Source: Paenibacillus agri (GTDB lineage: Bacteria; Bacillota; Bacilli; Paenibacillales; Paenibacillaceae). From it: a DNA stretch of 64,000 nt. A program made the position numbers and the translations under genes. Of the stretch, positions 44,951-53,446 are shown piece by piece. Each line of letters begins with the position of its first letter. Within the stretch, counting starts at the first letter, position 1. Below the pieces are notes generated by a model. It saw only the letters and a list, made by a program, of their open reading frames with translations. It made no database searches and had not been told where the DNA came from. The DNA is taken from contig NZ_JABWCS010000214.1 in NCBI RefSeq assembly GCF_013359945.1, positions 62,001 to 126,000 on the forward strand. Reading direction: 5' to 3'.

Positions 44951-46041
44951 TTCAGTATATGGAGCAGCTTGCCCCAAAGCATATCGCCGAGGAGTGGGAT
45001 AAGGTCGGGCTTCAACTGGGCTCTTTGCAGAAGGAGATTTCAGGGATTCTGGTCGCGCTGGATGTGAACGAGGAGATTGTGGAGGAAGCTATTTCCCTGG
45101 GCTGCAATCTGATCATTGCCCACCATGCGATTATTTTCCGTCCCCTGCAGGGTATTCTTACAGATACGCCAGCTGGCCGATTGTATGAGAAGCTCATTAA
45201 GCACGACATTGCTGTGTATATCAGCCATACGAATCTGGATGTAGCCGAAGGCGGGATGAACGAATGGATGGCGGAAGCGCTCGGCATTGAGAACAGTGCA
45301 CCGATTAAGGATATTCATTCGGAGCAATTGTCCAAGCTGGTAGTGTTCGTCCCGAAAGATCATCATCAAAAGGTGCTGGATGCCATTCTGAATGCAGGTG
45401 CGGGTTCGATTGGTAACTACAGTCATTGTAGCTTCAATATCGAGGGATACGGCACTTTTCTGCCGGGTGAAGACACTGAGCCTTATATTGGGGAGCCGGG
45501 GAAAATGCAGCGTGCTGAGGAAGTACGTATCGAAACGATCGTGCCGCAGGGGATCCGTAACAAAGTGGTGCAGGCCATGCTGAAGGCTCATCCTTATGAA
45601 GAAGTAGCCTATGATCTGTATCAGATGGACCTGAAGGGCCGCAGCCTCGGTCTGGGCCGGGTAGGGAAGCTTAAAGAGGCCACCACACTTGGAGCATTCG
45701 TGGAGACCGTCAAACAGGGGCTGAAGGTGGATAGGGTGCGTGTGGTTGGCGAACTTGATCGTCCGATCCGTAAGGCAGCTGTTCTGGGCGGTTCCGGTGC
45801 TAAATACTACAACAGCGCGATTTTCCGCGGGGCGGACGTGCTGGTTACTGGAGACATTGATTACCACACGGCTCAGGATGCGCTGCTGGCGGGTATTACC
45901 TTGATTGATCCGGGGCATAACGCGGAGAAGATCATGAAGGAGAAAGTTGCGGAGTGGATGACCGGGAAGTTGACTGAAGGACGTTATAAGACGGCAGTCC
46001 ATGCTTCGCAGGTGAATACGGAGCCATTCCGTTTTATGTAG
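44926..46041 (+). CDS. Nif3-like dinuclear metal center hexameric protein
   Basis: A 371-aa NIF3/YqfO (DUF34) family protein, forming hexameric toroids with two metals per subunit; it is often called a GTP cyclohydrolase I type 2 homologue, with little proof. Metal ligands: HHAIIF (65-70), HTNLD near 103, and the C-terminal DIDYHTAQ with a later Glu. A PII-like insert lies between the halves (about 130-235), as in B. subtilis YqfO. The ATG is 5-6 nt after GGAGGTG and lies inside trmK. The stop is 17 bases before the rnpB -35. Confidence 0.92.
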   Translation: MLAKGQTVIQYMEQLAPKHIAEEWDKVGLQLGSLQKEISGILVALDVNEEIVEEAISLGCNLIIAHHAIIFRPLQGILTDTPAGRLYEKLIKHDIAVYISHTNLDVAEGGMNEWMAEALGIENSAPIKDIHSEQLSKLVVFVPKDHHQKVLDAILNAGAGSIGNYSHCSFNIEGYGTFLPGEDTEPYIGEPGKMQRAEEVRIETIVPQGIRNKVVQAMLKAHPYEEVAYDLYQMDLKGRSLGLGRVGKLKEATTLGAFVETVKQGLKVDRVRVVGELDRPIRKAAVLGGSGAKYYNSAIFRGADVLVTGDIDYHTAQDALLAGITLIDPGHNAEKIMKEKVAEWMTGKLTEGRYKTAVHASQVNTEPFRFM

Positions 46042-46057
46042 TTCCAAACAATTACAC

Positions 46058-46086
46058 TTGTGCAGGACACCTTAAGTCTGTATAAT
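46058..46086 (+). promoter_or_regulatory. Promoter of rnpB
   Basis: The -35 TTGTGC (46058-46063), 17 bp, -10 TATAAT (46081-46086). Expected start near 46093, a few bases before the P1 stem of RNase P RNA. Confidence 0.8.
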
Positions 46087-46099
46087 ATAAATGTTGTTC

Positions 46100-46509
46100 G
46101 GAAAGTTTGACAGACAATCGCCGGCGGCGCAAGCCGCGGGAGGAAAGTCCGGGCTCCATAAGGCAGGGTGCTGGATAACGTCCAGTCGGCGCGAGCCGAA
46201 GGATAGTGCCACAGAAATGGACCGCCGATGGCCGCCCTTGGGCGGCACAGGCAAGGATGGAACCGAGGTGTAAGAGACCCCGAGGAACACTGGTGACTTT
46301 GTTCCTGGTAAACCCCATCTGGAGCAAGACCTAATGAGACGCAGCGCTTCCCTAGCGGAATGTGCAGCCTTCGCCTGAGGCGCGTCTAGGTTGGTCGCTG
46401 GAGCTGTGCAGTAATGTATGGCCTAGATAGATGATTGTCGCTTATGGTGGGAGGGTAGTTCCCGTATGAACCACGAAGAGCACAGAACCCGGCTTACGGC
46501 AAACTTTCC
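46100..46509 (+). ncRNA. rnpB: RNase P RNA (class B)
   Basis: The catalytic RNA of RNase P, which removes 5' leaders from tRNA precursors. P1 pairs GGAAAGTTT (46100-46108) with AAACTTTCC (46501-46509). The universal core is present at both ends: GAGGAAAGTCCGGGCTCC (from about 46140) and ACAGAACCCGGCTTA (near 46481-46495). The overall layout, with AGGGTGCTGGATAACGTCCAG near the 5' end and a length near 410 nt, fits the Bacillus-type (B) RNA. It has its own promoter. A separate terminator hairpin lies about 55 nt downstream, so the 3' end is probably processed. Confidence 0.95.
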
Positions 46510-46562
46510 TAACTGCAACGTTATGTATTAATTTTTCAATCGTCTGATGAACAGCATAGATC

Positions 46563-46614
46563 AAACGGCGGCGTTTATCCGGTTATCCGGGTAACGCCGC
46601 CGTTTTTGTTTTTA
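46563..46614 (+). terminator. Terminator downstream of rnpB
   Basis: AAACGGCGGCGTT pairs with AACGCCGCCGTTT across a loop of about 18 nt, followed by TTGTTTTT. Located between rnpB and the converging aminotransferase gene. Confidence 0.88.
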
Positions 46615-46642
46615 TAAAAAAGAAGTCCGGTAAACCCGCCCG

Positions 46643-47860
46643 CTACAAGATAGCAGTCTCAAGTTCCCGCCACTGCACAATGGCTCTCATCAGGCGCTGC
46701 ACGCCTTCCTGAACAAGCTGAGGCGGCGTGTGGGTGAAATTAAGGCGCATCGTATTCTTCTCTGGATGAGAGGGATAGAAGACCTCACCGGGGACAAAAG
46801 CGACACCTTGCTCCATGGCTAACGGCAGGAGCTTTGTCGTATCGATTTCAGCTGGTAGTGTCAGCCAAAGAAACATCCCTCCCAGGGGCTCACGGAAGCG
46901 CAATCCTTCCATACCCTGAGCAAGAAGCTCCTGGGACAACAGCTTCATCCGCGAATGATATTCTCGGGAGACACTAGCAATGTGCTGTTCAATATCGAAC
47001 GTCCGCAGAAGCTGATGCAACGCCCGCTGATCGATTGCGCTGGAATGCAGATCGGCTGTCTGTTTGGCCTTGGCAACCATTCTGACAAGTTCAGGGGTAG
47101 CCGCAATCCAGCCTGTACGCAGGGCAGGAGCGACAATTTTAGAAAAGGTGCCAGTATAGATGACGCAATGTTCTTTATTGCTGTTTCGGTCGATGGCCGC
47201 TAGTGTAGGCGGAATGCTGCCAGGCTCACTTGTGAATCTCAGTTCGCCATAAGGATTATCCTCCAGAATCAGTGTGCCGTATCGTTGGCACAGCTGTACA
47301 ATTTGTTGGCGGCGCTCCGTGCTCCAAGTAGCCCCAGAGGGATTATTAAAAGTAGGGACGGTGTATAGCAGCTTTGGCTTCAGCCTCCGTAGCTTCTCTT
47401 CCAGATCCTCGGGTAACATCCCTTCACTGTCGTGGTCCACAGTATGGATATTGGCCCGGTAGAAGTTCAGTGATTGCAATGCAGCGAGATAGGTAGGTGT
47501 TTCTACGAGCACGACATCGCCGGGGTCTAACAGAATTCTACAAATCAGGTCAATTGCTTGCTGAGAGCCTGTAGTCAACATAATCTCATCCATATTTACG
47601 GGAATGCCCTGACGGGCAAGTCGTCCGGCAATTTGTTCACGCAGGGGAGTGAAGCCCTCGGTGATTCCGTACTGAAGTGCGGAGCCGTTGCCTGATAATA
47701 CCTGGTTGTAAGCAGCCCGGACTGCTTCTACCGGAAACAGCTCTTCAGCGGGCAACCCACCCGCAAGCGAGATCACATCAGACCCTTGTGTGACTTTCAG
47801 GATTTCCCGAACGACTGACGATCCTATATTTTGAGCTGCTGTAGAGTACTGGATATTCAT
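46643..47860 (-). CDS. PLP-dependent aminotransferase (class I/II, AAT-I fold)
   Basis: A 405-aa fold-type I aminotransferase of the group that includes 2-aminoadipate transaminase (LysN) and MocR catalytic domains, but without a DNA-binding domain. PLP contacts: TTGSQQAIDL (96-105), FNNPSG (171-176), DNPYGELR (201-208) and the Schiff-base lysine K241 in TGTFSKIVAPALR. The substrate is not deducible. It diverges from a MocR-type regulator 94 bp away, which is the classic arrangement in which the regulator controls its neighbour. Confidence 0.88.
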   Translation of the reverse strand: MNIQYSTAAQNIGSSVVREILKVTQGSDVISLAGGLPAEELFPVEAVRAAYNQVLSGNGSALQYGITEGFTPLREQIAGRLARQGIPVNMDEIMLTTGSQQAIDLICRILLDPGDVVLVETPTYLAALQSLNFYRANIHTVDHDSEGMLPEDLEEKLRRLKPKLLYTVPTFNNPSGATWSTERRQQIVQLCQRYGTLILEDNPYGELRFTSEPGSIPPTLAAIDRNSNKEHCVIYTGTFSKIVAPALRTGWIAATPELVRMVAKAKQTADLHSSAIDQRALHQLLRTFDIEQHIASVSREYHSRMKLLSQELLAQGMEGLRFREPLGGMFLWLTLPAEIDTTKLLPLAMEQGVAFVPGEVFYPSHPEKNTMRLNFTHTPPQLVQEGVQRLMRAIVQWRELETAIL

Positions 47861-47889
47861 AAGATTACTCCCCGCCTTCTTGGTTTGAT

Positions 47890-47940
47890 GGTATCATAAC
47901 GACATCGCAGTATAACAGTAAAGGTCCGAATATAACAGTT
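47890..47940. promoter_or_regulatory. Divergent control region with TATAACAGT direct repeats
   Basis: TATAACAGT occurs at 47911 and again at 47931, exactly 20 bp apart; a looser version (TATCATAAC) starts at 47892, about one more step upstream. MocR regulators usually bind direct repeats. On the minus strand the same repeats read ACTGTTATA, which also makes TG-N-TATA extended -10 elements for the aminotransferase gene, so promoter and operator may coincide. Confidence 0.45.
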
Positions 47941-47954
47941 GGGAGATAACGGGT

Positions 47955-49412
47955 ATGCACATAGAACTGAAGCGCGGCAGCAGCCGATCCTTGCCTCAGC
48001 AAATCTACGAAAAATTAGGGCAGCGGATCTCCTCTGGTCTTCTGCTTCCCGGAGCGCGTCTGCCCTCCGTACGTGAACTAGCCCTGTCGCTGAAGGTCAG
48101 CCAGGTGACAGTGAGCAAGGCTTATGCGGAGCTGGAGAAAAAAGGGCGTATTCTCTGTATTCAGGGGAAGGGTTGTTTTGTAGCAGATATAGAGCATGAG
48201 GGAACCGGGGAAGGCGGCGGTTGGCAGGGACGTTATGATGATTATTTGCCGAGAGCGCAGCTCTGGCGTAATTTCAATGAGTCTGAGGCCGACTATTCAT
48301 TCCATCTGGCGTCGTTGCATCGTGAACTACTGCCGCTGAGATCTATTGGCAGCACCATGGCCGCTCTTGTATCGGAACAGCCTGAATTAATGGCATCTTA
48401 CGGAAATTTCCAGGGTGATCTGGAACTGCGGGAGGTCATGCGGCGGCATCTGCAGAAGCGAGGCATGGCGCTGGCTTCTTCGGGGCTGATGATTACAAGC
48501 GGATCACAGCAGGGTATTGATCTGGTGGCACGTACTTTTGTGGGACCGGGAGATGTTGTCTATCTTGAAGATCCCAGCTATACAGGCGCGATTGATGTCT
48601 TTGCCGGCCGCGGGGCAGAGATGATTTTTGTGCCGATGGATCGTGAAGGGATGAGAGTGGATATTCTAACTTCTTTATGTGACGAGCGCCCCCCGAAGCT
48701 GATCTATACCAACCCGACCTTTCAAAACCCGAGCGGAGTTACGATGAGCATACGAAGAAGACAGCGGCTGCTGGAGTTGGCTCGCAGTTACCGCTGTCTT
48801 ATTGTGGAGGATGATCCATTCAGTGATTTGTATTTCCGTGATCCACCCCCGCCTTCCATCAAGTCGATGGATAGAGATGGGCATGTCGTATATTTGAAAA
48901 GCTTCAGTAAGGTGCTGGCTCCCGGCTGCCGAATCGCTTGTGTCGCCGCTGAAGGGGACATTCTGTCCCGGCTGATTGCCGCCAAATCCGCCAGTGATCT
49001 CGGCAGCCCGCTCCTGACTCAGCGGGCTGTACTGCCCTTCATAGCGGACAGCTACGAACGATATGCCTCAGGTCTCCGTATCGCTTTAAGGGAGCGGATG
49101 GAGAGTGCAGGAAGGCTATTGAGGCAATACGCTCCCTCCGGCGTCCGCTGGACGCTGCCTGAGGGCGGGCTCAACATGTGGTTGGAGCTCCCGGCTGCAC
49201 TCCGGATTGACAAATTGCACACCCTCGCTGAGCAGGAGAGTATTTCTTTCCTGCCTGGTGATGTCTGCCAAGCGGGCGAAGGAAACTCAAGGCATATTCG
49301 GCTTTGTTATGCACAAATGAATAAAGCCCGCATGGAGCAAGGGCTGAAATTATTTTTAGAGCTACTGTCCAGGTACATGGCCTCTGAATTACCGGACGAA
49401 ATGATCCAGTAA
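47955..49412 (+). CDS. MocR-type transcriptional regulator (GntR HTH + aminotransferase domain)
   Basis: A 485-aa MocR-subfamily regulator. The N-terminal GntR winged helix (about 8-75) contains LPGARLPSVRELALSLKVSQVTVSKAYAELEKKG. The aminotransferase-like domain (about 105-475) keeps the PLP-binding features: SGSQQGIDLVARTF, NPTFQNPSG, a DDPFSDLYF aspartate and a lysine near 314 in KSFSKVLAPG. Such proteins sense PLP or an amino acid-PLP adduct; well-known cases are PdxR and GabR. Start ATG after GGGAGATAACGGG. It is divergent to an aminotransferase with a similar fold, its probable target. Confidence 0.9.
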   Translation: MHIELKRGSSRSLPQQIYEKLGQRISSGLLLPGARLPSVRELALSLKVSQVTVSKAYAELEKKGRILCIQGKGCFVADIEHEGTGEGGGWQGRYDDYLPRAQLWRNFNESEADYSFHLASLHRELLPLRSIGSTMAALVSEQPELMASYGNFQGDLELREVMRRHLQKRGMALASSGLMITSGSQQGIDLVARTFVGPGDVVYLEDPSYTGAIDVFAGRGAEMIFVPMDREGMRVDILTSLCDERPPKLIYTNPTFQNPSGVTMSIRRRQRLLELARSYRCLIVEDDPFSDLYFRDPPPPSIKSMDRDGHVVYLKSFSKVLAPGCRIACVAAEGDILSRLIAAKSASDLGSPLLTQRAVLPFIADSYERYASGLRIALRERMESAGRLLRQYAPSGVRWTLPEGGLNMWLELPAALRIDKLHTLAEQESISFLPGDVCQAGEGNSRHIRLCYAQMNKARMEQGLKLFLELLSRYMASELPDEMIQ

Positions 49413-49501
49413 AGGCTGTCCTAGGTGGATCCAGCACCGTACTGAGCCGCGATTACATTACCAGATGCAAGTACGTATTACCACGTCATTCGCAAGTTTT
49501 A

Positions 49502-51394
49502 TCAAGGGTTAACACCCATTCTCTGCTTCAACTGGTTAAGTTGCTGCCGGACATGCTGTGGCCAGAGCTGTAGCGGGACGGGATTGCCAGAGGCTGCCTG
49601 CAGGGTCTTGTAGATATCGACCTGACCCCAGCCGTAATATTTGTCATGACCCGGGGTGCCGAGGTCAATTGCATTTTTCATCAACAGATCCATGACCTCT
49701 TGGTTGCTCAGATCGGGATTCAGGGATCGAACCAATGCGGCCAGCGCTGCTACATGGGGGCTTGCCATAGATGTGCCAGACAATGCCGCATACTGGCTGT
49801 CCGGATATGTGCTGGCAATGCTTTCCCCAGGAGCGGCAACGTCCACATAATCACCGTAATTGGAGAACGATGCCCGCTGGTGTGAAGCGTTGGTTGCAGC
49901 TACAGCTAGCACTTCCGGATAGGCGGCAGGGTATCCCGGCCGCTCCGTATTATCGTTTCCTGAGGCCGAGACAAGGACTACGTCCCGGTCATAAGCATAT
50001 TTGATGGCATCGTGCAGAAATTGGGAGTCGGCATAGTTCCCGAGACTGAGGTTAATGACCTTGGCCCCGTTGTCGGCGGCCCAAATGATGCCTTCAGCGA
50101 CCGAGTAGGTGGTTCCCGCCCCGGAGTTATCGAGTGCTTTTACCGGCAAAATCTTGTTGTACCAGCTAATCCCCGCGACACCCTCGCCATTGTTGACCAG
50201 CGCTCCGATAATGCCCGTTACATGTGTTCCATGACCCACATCATCATCCGGAGTAGAGCCCTTCGTCACGGCATTGTAGCCGGGCAGAAGCTTGCCCTGC
50301 AGATCGGGATGGCTGGCCTGCACGCCGGTATCTACGACTCCGACAATGACATCCTTACTGCCTTTATTTAAATTCCATCCCTGTCCTGTCTCAATCGCCG
50401 GTAAATTCCACTGGTAAGTGGAGTAAAGCAAGTCGTTGGGCGTAATAACCTCCGGATTTGTTTCAGAGACGGTATCATTCGTTAAATATAAGTAGTGTGG
50501 TTCCGTATACTCCGGATGCCATTTGTTATCGAAATAGGATTTGAGCTGATAAAAACTCATCTTCTCCGAGCGGAAAATATAAGCGTAGCCCAATTTACGC
50601 GGTTCTTTGCCGTTGATGTCAGCGACAATTGTCTGCAGCTGCCCTTGAGTGGGATGGCCGTTCGGGAAACGGACTACGATCTCATTTTCATAAAAATGGC
50701 TGGCATTCTGATTGTCATGTCCGGTCTTGACTGTCAGTTCACCGAGGGTATCGGTATGCACAGATTCAACACGGAATTTCCCTTCTTTGGGGTAAGGAAT
50801 GAGGCGAAGGTTCTTGAGCTGATGATCGGCAACTTTGCCCAGGACTTTCTGATTAATCAGCGCAATTACGCCGATACTGCCTTCCTTGTCACGTTGGCCC
50901 ATAAAATAATATTTTTCCTGGCCGACCACAAAAGTGGGCGATTCGTAGGACTTGTGATTTTTTAAGCTGGACTTGGCTAGCTTCAGGTACTTCTGCAGTG
51001 TTTTATTCTCCTGATCGCTGCCTTGAGGAGGGTCGGATTTGAAGGTGGTGGTCTTATTGCTACGGAAATCTAACCATGTCAGCATGGCAAAATGCCCGTG
51101 TTCCTGCTTAAGGTGCTCTGCATACACTGAAACATCCTTAAAGGAAGCCCCATGTGCCTTGTTGAGCAAGCTTGTCAGATGTTGGCTTACATCCACCCGG
51201 TTCAACCGGTCCGTTGCTGTGACATCTTGGGAAAGTGTAGTTTTCTTCAATATTTTCTCCTGCTTGGGGCCGGGGACTGAGGCTTGTCTAAGCGGCGTAT
51301 TTCCCTTCTCTGCCGGCCGTAAGGCGAAGGTCAGCAGAACAACCGTAAATATGGCGGTCAGCAGACCAGCAATTCTTAAATTTTTTCGTGACAT
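49502..51394 (-). CDS. Membrane-anchored S8 family subtilisin-like protease
   Basis: A 630-aa subtilase. An uncleaved signal anchor or signal peptide (LRIAGLLTAIFTVVLLTFAL, 6-25) is followed by a 300-residue propeptide-like region with no recognised domain, then the catalytic domain (about 335-600). The triad is complete: D355 (VVDTG), H388 (GHGTHV) and S542 (GTSMASPH); the oxyanion asparagine is N480 in SASGN. The region 236-290 (ENEIVVRFPNGHPTQGQL) looks like a short fervidolysin-type pro-domain. Start ATG after GGAGGAACGG. No substrate or partner gene nearby. Confidence 0.9.
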   Translation of the reverse strand: MSRKNLRIAGLLTAIFTVVLLTFALRPAEKGNTPLRQASVPGPKQEKILKKTTLSQDVTATDRLNRVDVSQHLTSLLNKAHGASFKDVSVYAEHLKQEHGHFAMLTWLDFRSNKTTTFKSDPPQGSDQENKTLQKYLKLAKSSLKNHKSYESPTFVVGQEKYYFMGQRDKEGSIGVIALINQKVLGKVADHQLKNLRLIPYPKEGKFRVESVHTDTLGELTVKTGHDNQNASHFYENEIVVRFPNGHPTQGQLQTIVADINGKEPRKLGYAYIFRSEKMSFYQLKSYFDNKWHPEYTEPHYLYLTNDTVSETNPEVITPNDLLYSTYQWNLPAIETGQGWNLNKGSKDVIVGVVDTGVQASHPDLQGKLLPGYNAVTKGSTPDDDVGHGTHVTGIIGALVNNGEGVAGISWYNKILPVKALDNSGAGTTYSVAEGIIWAADNGAKVINLSLGNYADSQFLHDAIKYAYDRDVVLVSASGNDNTERPGYPAAYPEVLAVAATNASHQRASFSNYGDYVDVAAPGESIASTYPDSQYAALSGTSMASPHVAALAALVRSLNPDLSNQEVMDLLMKNAIDLGTPGHDKYYGWGQVDIYKTLQAASGNPVPLQLWPQHVRQQLNQLKQRMGVNP

Positions 51395-51660
51395 GATTTC
51401 CGTTCCTCCATGGCTTTGTAGTCTCCATAGATTGAGAAACGGAAGCCTGTTTTATGCATTGCAGAAAAGGGATACCGCAGGCTCGTTTTTTATGATAATA
51501 TCAGAAGATAGAAGACCCCAGGATTGAATTCCTGAACTTGTAAGATTACATCGGAACATCATAACTAATGAAACTTGAACTGTGAACTGTGAACTGTGAA
51601 AAGTGTAAATTGAACGTAAGCGACGGCAAGAGTAAGGAATAATAAGGGGGAGCAACCGCC
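51395..51660. other. Intergenic region between the divergent S8 protease and ypuI-like genes
   Basis: About 265 bp that must hold divergent promoters. I could not pick clear -35/-10 pairs. It contains GAACTGT repeated three times in tandem (51577-51597), followed by a partial fourth unit. Confidence 0.5.
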
Positions 51661-52155
51661 ATGTCAGCTAATGTGCAGAAATTATGTGAAACGACGAGAG
51701 AAAAGCTTAAGATCGCTATCGATAAAGTGGAGCTGTTCCTGAACCAGCACGCATTACCGCAGCTTGTTACCGAGCAGGATGAGGAAACTGTGCATTTCTA
51801 TGAAGGGTTTCTGTCCGATCTGCGTCATGTGCTGGTATTCTCCGAGATGTCTTATGAGAAGCTGGGAGTTGCTTTGCGCCGTGCCACATTTGATGAATCA
51901 TTTGCGCAGAAAGCGCTTTATAATGTGTACCATTATGGTGTGAATAACTTCTTTTATCCCAAGAATGAAAGCTACTCCGAAGACGGTCGTTATGCCTATA
52001 CAGGGCAGGATGCTATCCGTTTCCGCAAGAAGCCAGTACGTCCAGCCCGTGATATCATTCTGGACATTACCAAATTGTATGAAGAATTGCGCGATGATCT
52101 GACTTATTATGAGAATGATTATTTGACTGAGAAGCGCATGCAAAATCAGGTGTAG
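51661..52155 (+). CDS. YpuI family protein (DUF3907)
   Basis: A 164-aa cytoplasmic protein resembling B. subtilis YpuI (DUF3907). Shared features are the order FLNxH, VFSEMSYEKLGVALRR, ALYNVYHYGVNNFFYPK, YTGQDAIRFRKKPVRPARDI and a C-terminal EELRDDLTYYENDY. No catalytic motif is visible and the function is not known. Start ATG after AAGGGGGAG. A good terminator follows, so it is monocistronic. Confidence 0.8.
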   Translation: MSANVQKLCETTREKLKIAIDKVELFLNQHALPQLVTEQDEETVHFYEGFLSDLRHVLVFSEMSYEKLGVALRRATFDESFAQKALYNVYHYGVNNFFYPKNESYSEDGRYAYTGQDAIRFRKKPVRPARDIILDITKLYEELRDDLTYYENDYLTEKRMQNQV

Positions 52156-52176
52156 TCTTATCCAAAACGTTTATTT

Positions 52177-52215
52177 AGGATCAGTAACCCAATTCATGGG
52201 TGCTGATCCTTTTTT
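52177..52215 (+). terminator. Terminator after the ypuI-like gene
   Basis: AGGATCAG-ta-ACCC pairs with GGGT-g-CTGATCCT across a 6-nt loop, followed by TTTTTT. Confidence 0.88.
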
Positions 52216-52362
52216 GCGTGAACCAGCAGGCCTCGGCTCGGTGTTCAGCGGGGGCGGTCCCTGTGGGCGTTCTCAGGGCCAGCATCGTTCGGGAATCAAC
52301 TGGAAGCGGTGAATCGCATAGCTAATTGTCTGCTCGGACATAATGAAGCCGAGGTGATGATG

Positions 52363-52587
52363 ATGCCAAACGCTCAAAAGCCGTTCGTAAAGTGCAGTGT
52401 CAGCAACTGTCATTATTGGGGAGAAAGCAACATTTGCAGGGCCGAAGAAATCATCATTGAAATTGACAAGCACACGGGTAGTCATTTTAAAGAAGAATTC
52501 GCTGAAGAACTGATTCATGGCGATCATAAAGATCATGCCAATACCTCATCCGCAACCTGCTGTCTGACGTTTAAGCCGAACTCTTAG
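52363..52587 (+). CDS. DUF1540 small cysteine-rich protein
   Basis: A 74-aa protein of the DUF1540 family. It has five cysteines (C11, C16, C25, C66, C67) in the pattern C....C.YW......C, typical of a small metal-binding or zinc-ribbon-like protein; the tail CCLTFKP is also conserved in the family. Three consecutive ATGs (52357, 52360, 52363) follow GAGGTG; I use the third, 7 nt from the ribosome-binding site, but the others are possible. In Firmicutes such genes are often sporulation-linked; that is not shown here. Followed 11 bp later by a small membrane protein. Confidence 0.75.
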   Translation: MPNAQKPFVKCSVSNCHYWGESNICRAEEIIIEIDKHTGSHFKEEFAEELIHGDHKDHANTSSATCCLTFKPNS

Positions 52588-52598
52588 GAGGCCCACTC

Positions 52599-53009
52599 AT
52601 GGATAACTATGATAACGAACCTGAACGGTCGGAAGAGACCTCTGATCGTAAAAAAGTCATTCTGCGTCCCCGTAGAGTCGATTATCCGCGCCGGGAACGC
52701 GAACATCGTGAGGAATATGCTGCTGAAGTAAGTCCCGTTCCAACGCAACTACAAAATGCTACGGTCAAGGACAGAACTGAAGACGATGAAGTGGATGGAA
52801 CGGACAGTGGAAGTCGTGTAATGGGCTATACAGGTCTGGCCTTCGGCATCTTGTCCTTGTTCATCTGGTCGATCGTGCTGGGGCCGGCAGCCGCAGTGAT
52901 TGGTTATTTTGCCTATGCCAGAGGTCAAAAGACGACAGGCGCGTGGGCTATAGGACTGGGAATTGTTGCTGCGCTGAGCTATTTTGTAATGACACCATTT
53001 GCACGCTGA
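52599..53009 (+). CDS. DUF4190-like small membrane protein
   Basis: A 136-aa protein with a charged, Arg/Glu-rich N-terminal half (1-72) and a C-terminal pair of membrane helices (about 75-133, GYTGLAFGILSLFIW...AIGLGIVAALSYFVM). The repeated G.a.GI.s.. pattern and the AARGQKTTGAWA-like turn between helices resemble DUF4190 proteins. Start ATG 10 nt after TAGGAGG. Likely co-transcribed with the DUF1540 gene and closed by a terminator. Function unknown. Confidence 0.7.
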   Translation: MDNYDNEPERSEETSDRKKVILRPRRVDYPRREREHREEYAAEVSPVPTQLQNATVKDRTEDDEVDGTDSGSRVMGYTGLAFGILSLFIWSIVLGPAAAVIGYFAYARGQKTTGAWAIGLGIVAALSYFVMTPFAR

Positions 53010-53203
53010 CAAGCGCTGGTGGAAAACGGAAATATCGACATCGAAACAGGCTTCTAGACCTAAATATACAGGTCTGAAGTCTGTTTTTTGATGCCTCATA
53101 TAGCAAACATTTCAAATAAAATGTAAGATGAAGGCGTATTTTAAAAATGAAATGTGAAGAATTCAATATAGAGAATATATAAGATGAACAAAAGAAAGTA
53201 ACG
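53010..53203. other. AT-rich spacer before structured repeat copy 2
   Basis: After the terminator (53045-53090) the sequence is AT-rich to 53200, with no reading frame or promoter I would support. Together with the repeat (53204-53427) it makes a gap of about 440 bp without a gene. Confidence 0.5.
53045..53090 (+). terminator. Terminator after the DUF4190-like gene
   Basis: AACAG-CTTC-AGACCT pairs with AGGTCT-GAAG-CTGTT across an 8-nt loop, followed by TTTTTTG. Confidence 0.88.
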
Positions 53204-53427
53204 AAGAGCGAAGAGGAACGAAGGGGGAAGTTTGGAACTGTAGGAGCGAAAGCGACCGCCTGAAAGCTTTCCGTAGGAAAGCTCGCATCGGAAGCATTAG
53301 CTCACCAGATTTCAACCGCTAAAAGTGGTTAGAAGAAATCTGGGGACAACAGCGGCCGGAAGTCCAAACATTCCGCCGTAGTGACGACCGAGCCTTAAGT
53401 TCGATCTTAAGTTCGTCTTATATAGCT
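53204..53427 (+). repeat. Structured interspersed repeat, copy 2 (uninterrupted)
   Basis: This is the compact version of the element also found at 7581-8058. It contains GGAACTGTAGGAGCGAAAG, then the hairpin AGCTTTCC-gta-GGAAAGCT (53265-53283), then AGATTTC...GAAATCT (53307-53341) with an inner CCGCT/AGTGG pairing, a CGGAA..TTCCG hairpin (53354-53377) and a right arm with CTTAAGTTCG twice, ending CTTATATA. It fills the gap between the DUF4190-like gene and the lytic transglycosylase gene and ends about 20 bp before that gene's start. Confidence 0.75.
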
Positions 53428-53446
53428 AAAAGAAAGGAATGTCAGC

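Noticed and set aside
46091-46327. Open frames on both strands across rnpB
   Set aside because: The sequence is RNase P RNA; the frames are incidental.
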